A stretch of 64,000 nucleotides of DNA from Pseudomonas marginalis (GTDB lineage Bacteria > Pseudomonadota > Gammaproteobacteria > Pseudomonadales > Pseudomonadaceae): positions 33,469 to 97,468 of the forward strand of contig NZ_VTFG01000004.1 in NCBI RefSeq assembly GCF_008692035.1. Reading direction: 5' to 3'. This document shows, piece after piece, positions 35,424 to 43,048 of the stretch. The notes below the pieces were generated by a model. It did not search any database, had not been told where the DNA came from, and was given only the letters and a program-made list of their open reading frames with translations. The translations under genes were made by a program, and so were the position numbers. The stretch's first letter is position 1. Each line of letters opens with the position of its first letter.

Positions 35424-36401
35424 TTAGCGGTAGGCGACGTAGACATCACTGAGCAGGTCGGCGGCCTGGGGCTTGGGATCGGACTTGGCCAGGCGCACGG
35501 CGTCGTCGATCAACTGCGCGACCTCACCGTCGATACGTTCGAACTGCGCGGCATCGAGCCAGCCTTCGGCATTGCAGCGCTGGCGGAACAGTGCGAGGCA
35601 GTCGTGGGATTCGCGCAGGTTCTTCACCTCGTCCGGGCCACGATAGGTTTGTGCATCGCCTTCGAAGTGGCCGTAGAAGCGGCTCAGCTTGACTTCCACC
35701 AAGGTCGGCCCGTCGCCCTGGCGCGCACGCTCCACCGCCACGCCCAACGCCGCGTGTACGGCAAAGAAGTCATTGCCATCGACAATCACCCCCGGCATGC
35801 CGAAGCCCACCGCCCGCTCGGCAATGTCCTTGCACGCCACCGACCAGCCGGAACCGGTGGCCTCGGCATAGCCGTTGTTCTCGGCGACGAACAGGCACGG
35901 CAGTTTCATGATCGACGCCAGGTTCATCGCCTCGAACACCGCGCCCTCGTTGGAGCCGCCGTCGCCGAAAAATGCGACCGCCACGCCCTGGCTGCCCTTG
36001 AGCTTGGAGGCCAGCGCGGCGCCCGCCGCCAACGGCGCACCGGCCCCGACAATGCCGTTGGCACCGAGCATGCCCTTCTCCTGGTCGGCGATGTGCATGG
36101 AGCCGCCCTTGCCGCCGCACACCCCGGTTTTCTTGCCGTAGATCTCGGCCATCATGCCGAACACATCCACGCCCTTGGCGATGCAATGGCCATGGCCACG
36201 GTGGTTGGAGGCGATGCAATCTTCATCGTTGAGGTGGGCCATGACCCCGGCTGCGCTGGCTTCCTGGCCGGCATACAGGTGCACGAAACCGGGGATCTCG
36301 CCGGTGGCGAATTCCACATGCAGGCGTTCTTCGAAATCACGGATGGTGCGCATCACGGTGTAGGCATGCAGCAATTGATCGGTGGACAGGTGGGTGGACA
36401 T
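35424..36401 (-). CDS. acoA: Acetoin dehydrogenase E1 alpha subunit
   Basis: A 325-residue ThDP-dependent alpha subunit. The ThDP-Mg motif FFGDGGSNEGAVFEAMNLASIMKLPCLFVAENN is at about residues 155-187, and the N-terminal half carries IASNHRGHGHCIAKG and GVCGGKGGSMHIAD. The start at 36401 (GGAG nine bases upstream) gives the usual length. First gene of acoABC, behind a sigma-54 promoter about 65-80 bases upstream. No acoX or dedicated E3 gene is beside it, so E3 must come from elsewhere. Confidence 0.92.
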   Translation of the reverse strand: MSTHLSTDQLLHAYTVMRTIRDFEERLHVEFATGEIPGFVHLYAGQEASAAGVMAHLNDEDCIASNHRGHGHCIAKGVDVFGMMAEIYGKKTGVCGGKGGSMHIADQEKGMLGANGIVGAGAPLAAGAALASKLKGSQGVAVAFFGDGGSNEGAVFEAMNLASIMKLPCLFVAENNGYAEATGSGWSVACKDIAERAVGFGMPGVIVDGNDFFAVHAALGVAVERARQGDGPTLVEVKLSRFYGHFEGDAQTYRGPDEVKNLRESHDCLALFRQRCNAEGWLDAAQFERIDGEVAQLIDDAVRLAKSDPKPQAADLLSDVYVAYR

Positions 36402-36465
36402 CTTGTTGTTCTCCAGGTTGTCTCGACACACAAAAGGCTGGCTGCGGCCAGCTGCAAGTGGTTCA

Positions 36466-36481
36466 GCACAGCCTGTGCCAA
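36466..36481 (-). promoter_or_regulatory. Sigma-54 promoter of acoABC
   Basis: On the minus strand TTGGCACAGGCTGTGC has the -24 GG and -12 GC of the consensus at the required ten-base spacing (TGGCAC-N5-TTGC, with GTGC in place of TTGC). Transcription would begin near 36455, giving a leader of about 55 bases before acoA. The presence of a GAFTGA-type activator gene (acoR) next door supports it. Confidence 0.75.
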
Positions 36482-36558
36482 GGTGCGATGAAACCTGGCA
36501 AAGCCTTGATCCAGAGCAGTGCCGTGCGGTTGTGCCGGGACGGTATGCCTGTGCAGAA

Positions 36559-36618
36559 TGAGACGGTGCATTGCACTGTGCAGGCGGCGTCTCGGCCGGA
36601 ATGAGACGCTGCGTCTCA
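36559..36618. promoter_or_regulatory. Probable AcoR upstream activating sites
   Basis: A 17-base palindrome TGAGACG-CTG-CGTCTCA at 36602-36618, and a wider pair of the same half-sites, TGAGACG at 36559-36565 and CGTCTCG at 36588-36594. They lie 80-150 bases upstream of the sigma-54 promoter of acoA, where enhancer-binding activators sit, and about 95 bases before acoR. The same palindrome recurs at 39506-39522. Confidence 0.68.
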
Positions 36619-36710
36619 CGCGGGGCTGTTGGTCAGGTCGCCCTTGTCCCCTCGCGCCCACGGGCGCTTAATGGCGGGCATAACAACAAAGATCGAGAAC
36701 CGGAGGCCTT

Positions 36711-38570
36711 ATGCTCGCCGCGAACTCCAGGGAACACGTCGACTGCGTCAGTCGCGTGGTCCGCAATGCCGATCGCCTGCCCCAGGCGCCGGTGCCGTCG
36801 CTGATTTTCGATTCATGGCGGCGCTCCATGGAACAACACCACCTCGACCCCGGCTCGCTGCAGGGGCCCCGTATCCTTACCGAACCCTTGCTCAAGGAAT
36901 GCCGCGAACGCGCCGAGCTGTTCATGCGCATCGCCGGCGAAGAAGTCGGGCAACTGCACCACCGGGTGCGCCACGCCGACTACTGCGTGATGCTCACCGA
37001 CGCCCAGGGCCAGACCATCGACCACCGCGTCGACAGCACCATTCGCAGCGACTGCCGCAAAGCCGGCCTGTACCTCGGCACCTGCTGGTCGGAAGCCGAG
37101 GAAGGCACCTGCGGCGTGGCCACGGTGCTGACCAGCAAAGCCGCAGTGACCGTGCACAAGCGCGACCACTTCCGCGCCGCCTTCATCAGTTTGACCTGCT
37201 CCGCCGCACCGATCTTCGACCCCCAGGGCAACCTGCTGGGGGTGATGGATGCCTCGGCGCTCAAATCCCCGGATGACCGGCGCAGCCAGCACCTGGTGCG
37301 GCAGATGGTGGCCCAGAGTGCCCAGGCCATCGAAAACGCCTTCTTCATGCACAGCGCCCGCGAGCACTGGGTACTCCAGGCCCACAGCACACCGGGCTAT
37401 GTGGACAGCCAGCCCGACCTGCTGCTGGCCTGGGACCAGGATGGGCGCCTGCACGCGCTGAACAGCAAGGCGCGCCAGGCACTGCGCCGGCGTTTCGGCC
37501 AGGTGCCGGCGCATATCGGCGAGGTGTTCGACCTGGATGCATTGCGCGCGGCCACCGATCAATCGACCCAACATCTGCAATGGCTGGGCGAGCCTGGCGT
37601 GCTGCACGTGCGGGTCAACGCCCCGCGCCGCAAACCGGCACGGCCCGTTGCGCACACCCAGGTCGACCCACGGGTGGAAGAACACCTGCGCCTGGCCGTG
37701 CGCGTCAAGGACCGCAACCTGCCGGTGCTGGTGCAGGGTGAAACCGGCGCCGGCAAGGAAGTTTTCGCCCGCCAACTGCACGAACGCAGCGCCCGGCGAA
37801 CAGGCCCCTTTGTCGCGGTGAACTGCGCGGCGATCCCCGAAAACCTGATTGAAAGCGAGCTGTTCGGCTACGTGGCCGGAGCCTTTACCGGTGCCTCCAG
37901 CAAAGGCATGCCGGGGCTGTTGGTGCAGGCCGATGGCGGCACCCTGTTCCTCGATGAAATCGGCGATATGCCGCTGGCGTTGCAGACGCGCCTGCTGCGG
38001 GTGATGGCCGAGGGTGAAGTCGCGCCCCTGGGCGGGGCCAAGACCCGCACGGTGGACATTCAGGTGATCTGCGCCAGCCACCGCGACCTGGCCGTGCTGG
38101 TCAGCGACGGGCGCTTTCGCGAAGACCTGTACTTCCGCCTCGGCTGTGCACGCTTCTGCCTGCCGCCGCTGCGCGAGCGCAGTGACAAACTGGCATTGAT
38201 CAACCGGCTGGTGGAGCAGCAAGCGCGCGGCAGCGGCATCTCGGTAGGCATCGGCCAGGCCGCGCTGGAACGCCTGCTGGGCTATGCCTGGCCGGGCAAT
38301 GTGCGCCAGCTGCACCATGTGCTGGCGTATGCCTGTGCAGTGTGTGAAGGCGGCACGATTCAGCTGGCGGACTTGCCGGTGGAAGTGCGTGGGGAGCAGG
38401 TCGAGACGCTGGCCGAACACAGCGTCAGCCCGGAACGCCAAGTGGTACTGGATGCCTTGATCCGGCATCGCTGGAAGCCGTTGCCGACGGCGCAGGCGCT
38501 GGGGATTTCCCGGGCCACCCTGTACCGCCGAGTCAACCGGTTGGGCATCGACATGCCCGGCAAGCACTGA
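36711..38570 (+). CDS. acoR: Sigma-54-dependent activator of acetoin genes
   Basis: A 619-residue enhancer-binding protein. The N-terminal sensor region contains a GAF domain (about residues 80-210, GTCWSEAEEGTCGVATVLTS). The AAA+ domain (about 320-545) has Walker A GETGAGKE, the sigma-54 contact loop GAFTGASS, Walker B GGTLFLDEIGDMP and the R-finger region REDLYFRL. A Fis-type helix-turn-helix closes the protein (LPTAQALGISRATLYRRVNRLGI). In known systems AcoR responds to acetoin or acetaldehyde. GGAGG precedes the ATG. It is divergent from acoABC. Confidence 0.9.
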   Translation: MLAANSREHVDCVSRVVRNADRLPQAPVPSLIFDSWRRSMEQHHLDPGSLQGPRILTEPLLKECRERAELFMRIAGEEVGQLHHRVRHADYCVMLTDAQGQTIDHRVDSTIRSDCRKAGLYLGTCWSEAEEGTCGVATVLTSKAAVTVHKRDHFRAAFISLTCSAAPIFDPQGNLLGVMDASALKSPDDRRSQHLVRQMVAQSAQAIENAFFMHSAREHWVLQAHSTPGYVDSQPDLLLAWDQDGRLHALNSKARQALRRRFGQVPAHIGEVFDLDALRAATDQSTQHLQWLGEPGVLHVRVNAPRRKPARPVAHTQVDPRVEEHLRLAVRVKDRNLPVLVQGETGAGKEVFARQLHERSARRTGPFVAVNCAAIPENLIESELFGYVAGAFTGASSKGMPGLLVQADGGTLFLDEIGDMPLALQTRLLRVMAEGEVAPLGGAKTRTVDIQVICASHRDLAVLVSDGRFREDLYFRLGCARFCLPPLRERSDKLALINRLVEQQARGSGISVGIGQAALERLLGYAWPGNVRQLHHVLAYACAVCEGGTIQLADLPVEVRGEQVETLAEHSVSPERQVVLDALIRHRWKPLPTAQALGISRATLYRRVNRLGIDMPGKH

Positions 38571-38586
38571 CACAACAGGGTCACCC

Positions 38587-38615
38587 ATGTGGGAGGGGCT
38601 TGCCCCCTCCCACAT
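38587..38615. repeat. REP palindrome
   Basis: ATGTGGGAGGGGCTTG paired with CCCCCTCCCACAT, 16 bases after the acoR stop and before the convergent budC-like gene; a shared stem-loop for both ends. Confidence 0.85.
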
Positions 38616-38638
38616 TTAACACCGTCGGCCTTGGGAGA

Positions 38639-39418
38639 TCAGCGATAAACCAGCCCACCGTCGATCAAGGGCGCCTGTCCGGTCATGTAATCCGCATCCG
38701 GCCCGGCCAGGTAGGCCACCAACCCCGCCACATCCTCCGGCGTTTCCGCACGGCCCAGGGCAATCCCATCCACATACTGCTTGTAGGTCGCACCCACTTC
38801 GGCGCCGGTAATCTCGGCCATGCGCTTGTCGATCTCCACCCACATGTCGGTGCCCACTACGCCCGGGCAATAAGCGTTGACCGTGATCCCGGCGCTCGCC
38901 AGTTCCTTGGCCGCCGCCTGGGTCAAGGCGCGCACGGCGAACTTGGTGGCCGAGTACACGCCCAGCAGCGCGAAGCCTTCGTGGCCGGCGATGGAACAGG
39001 CATTGATGATCTTGCCCTTCTGCTTGAGCGCCTTGAATTTCCTGCCTGCAGCCTGGATACCCCACAACACGCCCTGCACGTTGATGCCCAGGGTGCGCTC
39101 GACCTGTTCCGGGCTGACGTCCAGCAGCGCGTCGATCTGCGCGACCCCGGCGTTGTTGACGATAATGTCGAAGCCGCCGAGGGCCTGGTGTGCGTGTTCG
39201 ACCGCCGCCACTACCTGGTCGCGCTTGGACACGTCGGCGATAAACACCGAGGCCTTGCGCCCCAGGGCCACGACTTCGGCGGCCACGGCTTCGAGCTTGG
39301 CGCCATTGATGTCGACCAGGGCGATGTCGGCACCGTCCTGTGCCAGGCGCAGGGCGATGGCCCGACCAATGCCCTGCCCGGCGCCGGTCACCAGTGCAAC
39401 TTTTCCAGCGATACCCAT
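38639..39418 (-). CDS. budC: Acetoin reductase / 2,3-butanediol dehydrogenase (SDR)
   Basis: A 259-residue short-chain dehydrogenase. Cofactor motif TGAGQGIGRAIALRL, NNAG near residue 88, and the catalytic Ser...Tyr-x3-Lys in ACSIAGHEGFALLGVYSATKFAVRALTQAAAKEL. The wording KIINACS, ITVNAYCPGVV and GPDADYMTGQAPLIDGG is very close to Klebsiella BudC, which interconverts acetoin and meso-2,3-butanediol (or diacetyl). It would feed butanediol into the acetoin dehydrogenase pathway. AGGAG lies six bases before the ATG at 39418. An AcoR-like palindrome is 88 bases upstream, but I see no matching sigma-54 promoter. Confidence 0.87.
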   Translation of the reverse strand: MGIAGKVALVTGAGQGIGRAIALRLAQDGADIALVDINGAKLEAVAAEVVALGRKASVFIADVSKRDQVVAAVEHAHQALGGFDIIVNNAGVAQIDALLDVSPEQVERTLGINVQGVLWGIQAAGRKFKALKQKGKIINACSIAGHEGFALLGVYSATKFAVRALTQAAAKELASAGITVNAYCPGVVGTDMWVEIDKRMAEITGAEVGATYKQYVDGIALGRAETPEDVAGLVAYLAGPDADYMTGQAPLIDGGLVYR

Positions 39419-39505
39419 GATGATCTCCTGCAAGGGTTAGAGAAGTCCTGTCTATCGCAGGTGGGCACGCAGGCTGTCGAGAGGCACGTCATTCAGTGGG
39501 CGGGC

Positions 39506-39522
39506 TGAGACGGGACGTCTCA
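39506..39522. promoter_or_regulatory. AcoR-like palindrome between budC and a TonB receptor gene
   Basis: TGAGACG-GGA-CGTCTCA, the same seven-base arms and three-base spacer as the site upstream of acoA. It lies 88 bases before the budC start (minus strand) and 67 before the TonB receptor start (plus strand). A shared activator is the simplest reading. Confidence 0.65.
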
Positions 39523-39588
39523 CTTGTAAAACCGGGCGGTTATGCCTAGCTTATGCGCCCCCCGCCCTGCGCTTTAAGGCCCTCCCCC

Positions 39589-41736
39589 ATGGTTTTGCGT
39601 TTTCGTCCTGTCGTCAGTACACGTTTCGCCCTCGGCCTGCTGCTCAGCGGCGGGATCGGCAACAGTTGGGCGGCACAACTCGAGCTGCCGGCGGTGCAGG
39701 TCCAGGGCGAGGACACGTCAGGCTATCGCGCAGACACCGCCTCGGTCGGCGGCTTCAACGAGGCGCCGCTGCTGGACACTCCTGCCTCGATCACGGTGAT
39801 CAATGCGGCGCTGATCAAGGACCAGCAAGCGCGCCTGCTCAGTGAAGTGCTGCGCAACGACGCTTCGGTGGGCGATAGCTACGCCCCCATCGGCTACTAC
39901 GAAAATTTCGTGGTGCGCGGTTTCTCGCTGAATGCGGCGAGCAGCTACAAGATCAACGGGCGCACCATCACCGGCGAGCAGAACGTCGCCCTGGAAAACA
40001 AGCAGCAGGTGGAAGTGCTCAAGGGCCTGGCCGGTTTGCAGAGCGGGATTTCCGAGCCCAGCGGCGTGATCAACTACGTGACCAAGCGTCCGGAAGACGT
40101 GCGCCAGGTGACGGTGTCCACCGATGACCGCGGCAGTGGCTATATCGCCACCGATGTGGGTGGCTGGTTTGGCAGCGAGCAGCAATTCGGCCTGCGGGCC
40201 AACGTCGCCCATGAAGACCTCAATGCCTATGTGGAGCACGCCAACGGCCAGCGCGACTTCGTGTCCCTGGCCTTCGACTGGAACATCAGCCCCGACGCGG
40301 TGCTGCAACTGGACGCGGAATACCAGAACAAACAACAGCGCTCGGTACCGGGCTACCAGTTGCTGGGCGGCACCGAGGTGCCCCACGACGCCTCGCCGAA
40401 AAAACTGTTGGGCCACCAGAGCGGTTCCAGGCAGGTCGGCATCGATTCGCTGAACCTCAACGGCACGTTCGAATACCGCTTCAGCGACCAGTGGAAAGGC
40501 AGCGTCAGCGCCGCGCGCAGCAAGGTGGTGATCGATGACTACAGTTCGTTTGCCTGGGGCGGCGACACCAACGGTGTCGGCAACCACTTCACGCCCGAAG
40601 GCAACTACGACGTCTACGACTACCGCAGCCCCGATGACACCCGCCGTGACGATGAAGTCCAGGCGGCGATGACCGGCCTGTTCGACACCGCAGGCATCGG
40701 CCATGAACTGACCTTCGGCACCAGCGCGTTTCGCCGGGTGATCGACAAGCGCAAGTCCGTCAACGAGTACATCGGCACGGCCAATATCGACGCTGACGCG
40801 CCGACGTTCACGCCCACCGACAAGCCGTTGAACGACAGCCATCGCACCCTCGACAGCCGTCAGTATGGCCTGTTCGTCACCGACCGCATCCGCCTCAACG
40901 AGCACTGGCAAACCCTCCTCGGTGGCCGCGAAGTGCGCCTGGATGAAAAAGCCTTCGACGGCGTCACTGGCAACCAGGCCCGCCATACCCAGCAATACGT
41001 GTTCCTGCCCCAGGCATCGTTGATCTACAAACCGGTGGAAAACATCTCGCTGTATACCAGCTACAGCAAAGGCCTGTCCCTGGGCGGCACCGCCCCCTGG
41101 TTTGCCAGCAACGCCGATGAAACCCTGGCCCCGACCACCTCGCGGCAAATCGAGGCCGGGGTAAAATACGACTGGCGTCGCATCAGCTTCGCCGCCGCTG
41201 TGTTCCAGACACGCCAGGCCTACCAGTACGCCAGGCCGGATGGCGCCGGCCAGTTCACCTACGTGCAGCAGGGCGAACAGAAAAACACCGGCGTGGAACT
41301 GTCGGCCAACGGCTGGGCCACCGAGCGCCTGCAGATTTCCACCAGCGTGGCGGCGATTCGTGCACGGGTCAGCGGCAGCGGCACACCGGCATACGAAGAC
41401 CACCAGGCGATCAACGTGCCCAAGCTGCGCGCCAGTGTGTACGCCGATTATGCGTTGCCGTGGGTCAATGGCCTGGCGGTGCTCGGCGGCGTGCAATACA
41501 GCGCCAAGAAGTACGCCAATCGCAGCGGCAATGTGGAGGTGGGGGATTACGCGGTGGTCAACGTCGGCAGCCGCTACACCACCCGGGTCGACGGCTACGA
41601 GACGGTGTTCCGCCTGAGCGTCGACAACCTGTTCGACAAGCGCTACTGGCGCGACGCGGGCGAGTACATGGGCGATGACTATCTGTTCCAGGGCGCGCCG
41701 CTGACGGCGCGCCTGAGTGCTTCGGTGAACTTCTGA
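39589..41736 (+). CDS. TonB-dependent outer-membrane receptor (siderophore type)
   Basis: A 715-residue receptor. The signal peptide ends at GNSWAAQ (about residue 30). The plug follows (TPASITVINAALIKDQQARLLSEVLRNDASVGDSYAP, VEVLKGLAGLQSGISEPSGVINYVTKRP), then the barrel, ending ARLSASVNF. No STN domain, so no direct transmembrane signalling. I use the ATG at 39589 with AAGG upstream rather than one 12 codons earlier that would add a Pro-rich leader. It is divergent from budC with a shared AcoR-like palindrome. The ligand is unknown. Confidence 0.85.
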   Translation: MVLRFRPVVSTRFALGLLLSGGIGNSWAAQLELPAVQVQGEDTSGYRADTASVGGFNEAPLLDTPASITVINAALIKDQQARLLSEVLRNDASVGDSYAPIGYYENFVVRGFSLNAASSYKINGRTITGEQNVALENKQQVEVLKGLAGLQSGISEPSGVINYVTKRPEDVRQVTVSTDDRGSGYIATDVGGWFGSEQQFGLRANVAHEDLNAYVEHANGQRDFVSLAFDWNISPDAVLQLDAEYQNKQQRSVPGYQLLGGTEVPHDASPKKLLGHQSGSRQVGIDSLNLNGTFEYRFSDQWKGSVSAARSKVVIDDYSSFAWGGDTNGVGNHFTPEGNYDVYDYRSPDDTRRDDEVQAAMTGLFDTAGIGHELTFGTSAFRRVIDKRKSVNEYIGTANIDADAPTFTPTDKPLNDSHRTLDSRQYGLFVTDRIRLNEHWQTLLGGREVRLDEKAFDGVTGNQARHTQQYVFLPQASLIYKPVENISLYTSYSKGLSLGGTAPWFASNADETLAPTTSRQIEAGVKYDWRRISFAAAVFQTRQAYQYARPDGAGQFTYVQQGEQKNTGVELSANGWATERLQISTSVAAIRARVSGSGTPAYEDHQAINVPKLRASVYADYALPWVNGLAVLGGVQYSAKKYANRSGNVEVGDYAVVNVGSRYTTRVDGYETVFRLSVDNLFDKRYWRDAGEYMGDDYLFQGAPLTARLSASVNF

Positions 41737-41747
41737 CACTTACTGCT

Positions 41748-41894
41748 GTGGCGAGCGGGCTTGCGAATCGTCGCACCGCCCGCGTTGGGGTGCGAAGCGC
41801 CCCTGATGAAGACGAATGGGGTATATCAGGCACTCCTCTGCGCCTGGTTTTGGGGCTGCTGCGCAGCCCAGCGCGGGACAAGCCCGCTCACCAC
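41748..41894. repeat. REPIN of the GTGGCGAGCGGGCTTG family
   Basis: Two inverted copies, GTGGCGAGCGGGCTTG at the left and CAAGCCCGCTCACCAC at the right, each with a second stem (GGGGTGCGAAGCGCCCC; GGGGCTGCTGCGCAGCCC). The left copy contains an extra block with CGAATCGTCGCAC (41764-41776) that the right copy lacks. It fills the gap between the TonB receptor and the convergent AhpD-like gene. Confidence 0.8.
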
Positions 41895-41916
41895 AAAAGA
41901 GCCGTCTTCAACCGCC

Positions 41917-42354
41917 TTATTCAGGCATCTTGCGGAAACCTACCGCGAGGCGGTTCCAGCTGTTGATGGTGGCGATGGCCACGCTCAGGTCGACTTGCTC
42001 CCGGGGGCTGAACTCGGCGGCGAGCGCGGTGAAGTCTGCGTCCGGGGCGTGGGTCTGGCTCAGCAGCGTCAGGCTCTCGGCCCAGGCCAATGCCGCGCGT
42101 TCACGCGGGGTGAAGAATGGCGTTTCGCGCCAGGCCGACAAGGTGTACAGGCGACGCTCGGTCTCGCCACCCTTGCGGGCATCGGCGGTGTGCATGTCCA
42201 GGCAAAAGGCACAGCCGTTGATCTGTGAGACCCGCAGGCGGATCAGCTCCAGCAATGGCAGTTCGATGGACAGTTTGCCGACGGCGGCTTCCAGGGCGAG
42301 CATGGCTTTCATGGCGTCTGGGGAAGCGGTGTAGAAATCGGTACGGGCTTGCAT
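41917..42354 (-). CDS. AhpD-like carboxymuconolactone decarboxylase family protein
   Basis: A 145-residue all-helical protein of the AhpD superfamily. The redox pair is in NGCAFCLDMHTADARKGGE (CxxC with the following His, about residues 48-55). Proteins of this type act as peroxidase or disulfide-reducing partners; many in Pseudomonas are of unknown substrate. No ahpC neighbour is present. It starts at 42354 with GGAG-like bases upstream and stands alone between a REPIN and the Lrp-type gene. Confidence 0.85.
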   Translation of the reverse strand: MQARTDFYTASPDAMKAMLALEAAVGKLSIELPLLELIRLRVSQINGCAFCLDMHTADARKGGETERRLYTLSAWRETPFFTPRERAALAWAESLTLLSQTHAPDADFTALAAEFSPREQVDLSVAIATINSWNRLAVGFRKMPE

Positions 42355-42454
42355 GGGGAACTCCGGAACGGTGGGAAGTGGTGGCTAGGTTAGCCACCGG
42401 GCCGTAGGGGAGAAATAGCCAATTACGGGGAAGAACAGGTGACCAATGGCGCGA

Positions 42455-42925
42455 TCAACCTGGTAATGGAATTACCCGCAACGGTCGCACCGACTTATAG
42501 GAAAAACTCGAATAGATCTCCTTGACGCACGGCAGCGTCTGCAACACCTCCCGCGCAAACTCGCCGAACGACTCCAGGTCCCTGGCCACCACCTCGAGCA
42601 AAAAGTCATAGCGTCCCGACACGTTATGACAGGCCACGATTTCCGGAATATCCAACAGGCGTTGCTCGAACGCCCGGGCGATTTCCTGGGTGTGGCTCTC
42701 CATCATGATGCTGACAAACGCCGTCACCCCATACCCCAGCGCCTTGGGCGAGAGGATCGCCTGGTAGCCGCTGATCACCCCGCTTTCCTCCAGGTTCCTG
42801 ACCCGTCGCCAGCACGGTGAAGTGGTCAGGGACACGCGGTCGGCCAGCTCGGCCACGGTTAAACGGGCATTACCCTGCAGGGCGTTTAATAACGCTTTGT
42901 CGGTGCGATCCAGCGTGATGGGCAT
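42455..42925 (-). CDS. mdeR: Lrp/AsnC-family regulator (MdeR-like)
   Basis: A 156-residue regulator. The N-terminal helix-turn-helix is DKALLNALQGNARLTVAELADRVSLTTSPCWRRVRNLEESGVI (residues 8-50), followed by the RAM effector domain (ALGYGVTAFVSIMM..., GRYDFLLEVVARDLESFGEF). It is divergent from a methionine gamma-lyase gene with a 123-base gap; P. putida has the same pairing (mdeR with mdeA), where the regulator is needed for expression. The name is by context. Confidence 0.8.
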   Translation of the reverse strand: MPITLDRTDKALLNALQGNARLTVAELADRVSLTTSPCWRRVRNLEESGVISGYQAILSPKALGYGVTAFVSIMMESHTQEIARAFEQRLLDIPEIVACHNVSGRYDFLLEVVARDLESFGEFAREVLQTLPCVKEIYSSFSYKSVRPLRVIPLPG

Positions 42926-43048
42926 GACGTGCCTCTGTTTATTGTTTTTAGCGAGTTTTCATCCCAGGACAAGGGATTTGTCGGCAAAGTTTGGAAAATA
43001 CGGCCGTGGTTATAAGCATAGCATTGTAGGAAATAAGGAGCGCCCGAC

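Noticed and set aside
36813..38615. 600-codon frame opposite acoR
   Set aside because: Antisense shadow; no recognisable motif, and acoR has all sigma-54 activator motifs in the other direction.
39423..39505. Sigma-54 promoter for budC
   Set aside because: I looked for GG-N10-GC on the minus strand below the palindrome and found no acceptable match, so I do not claim one.
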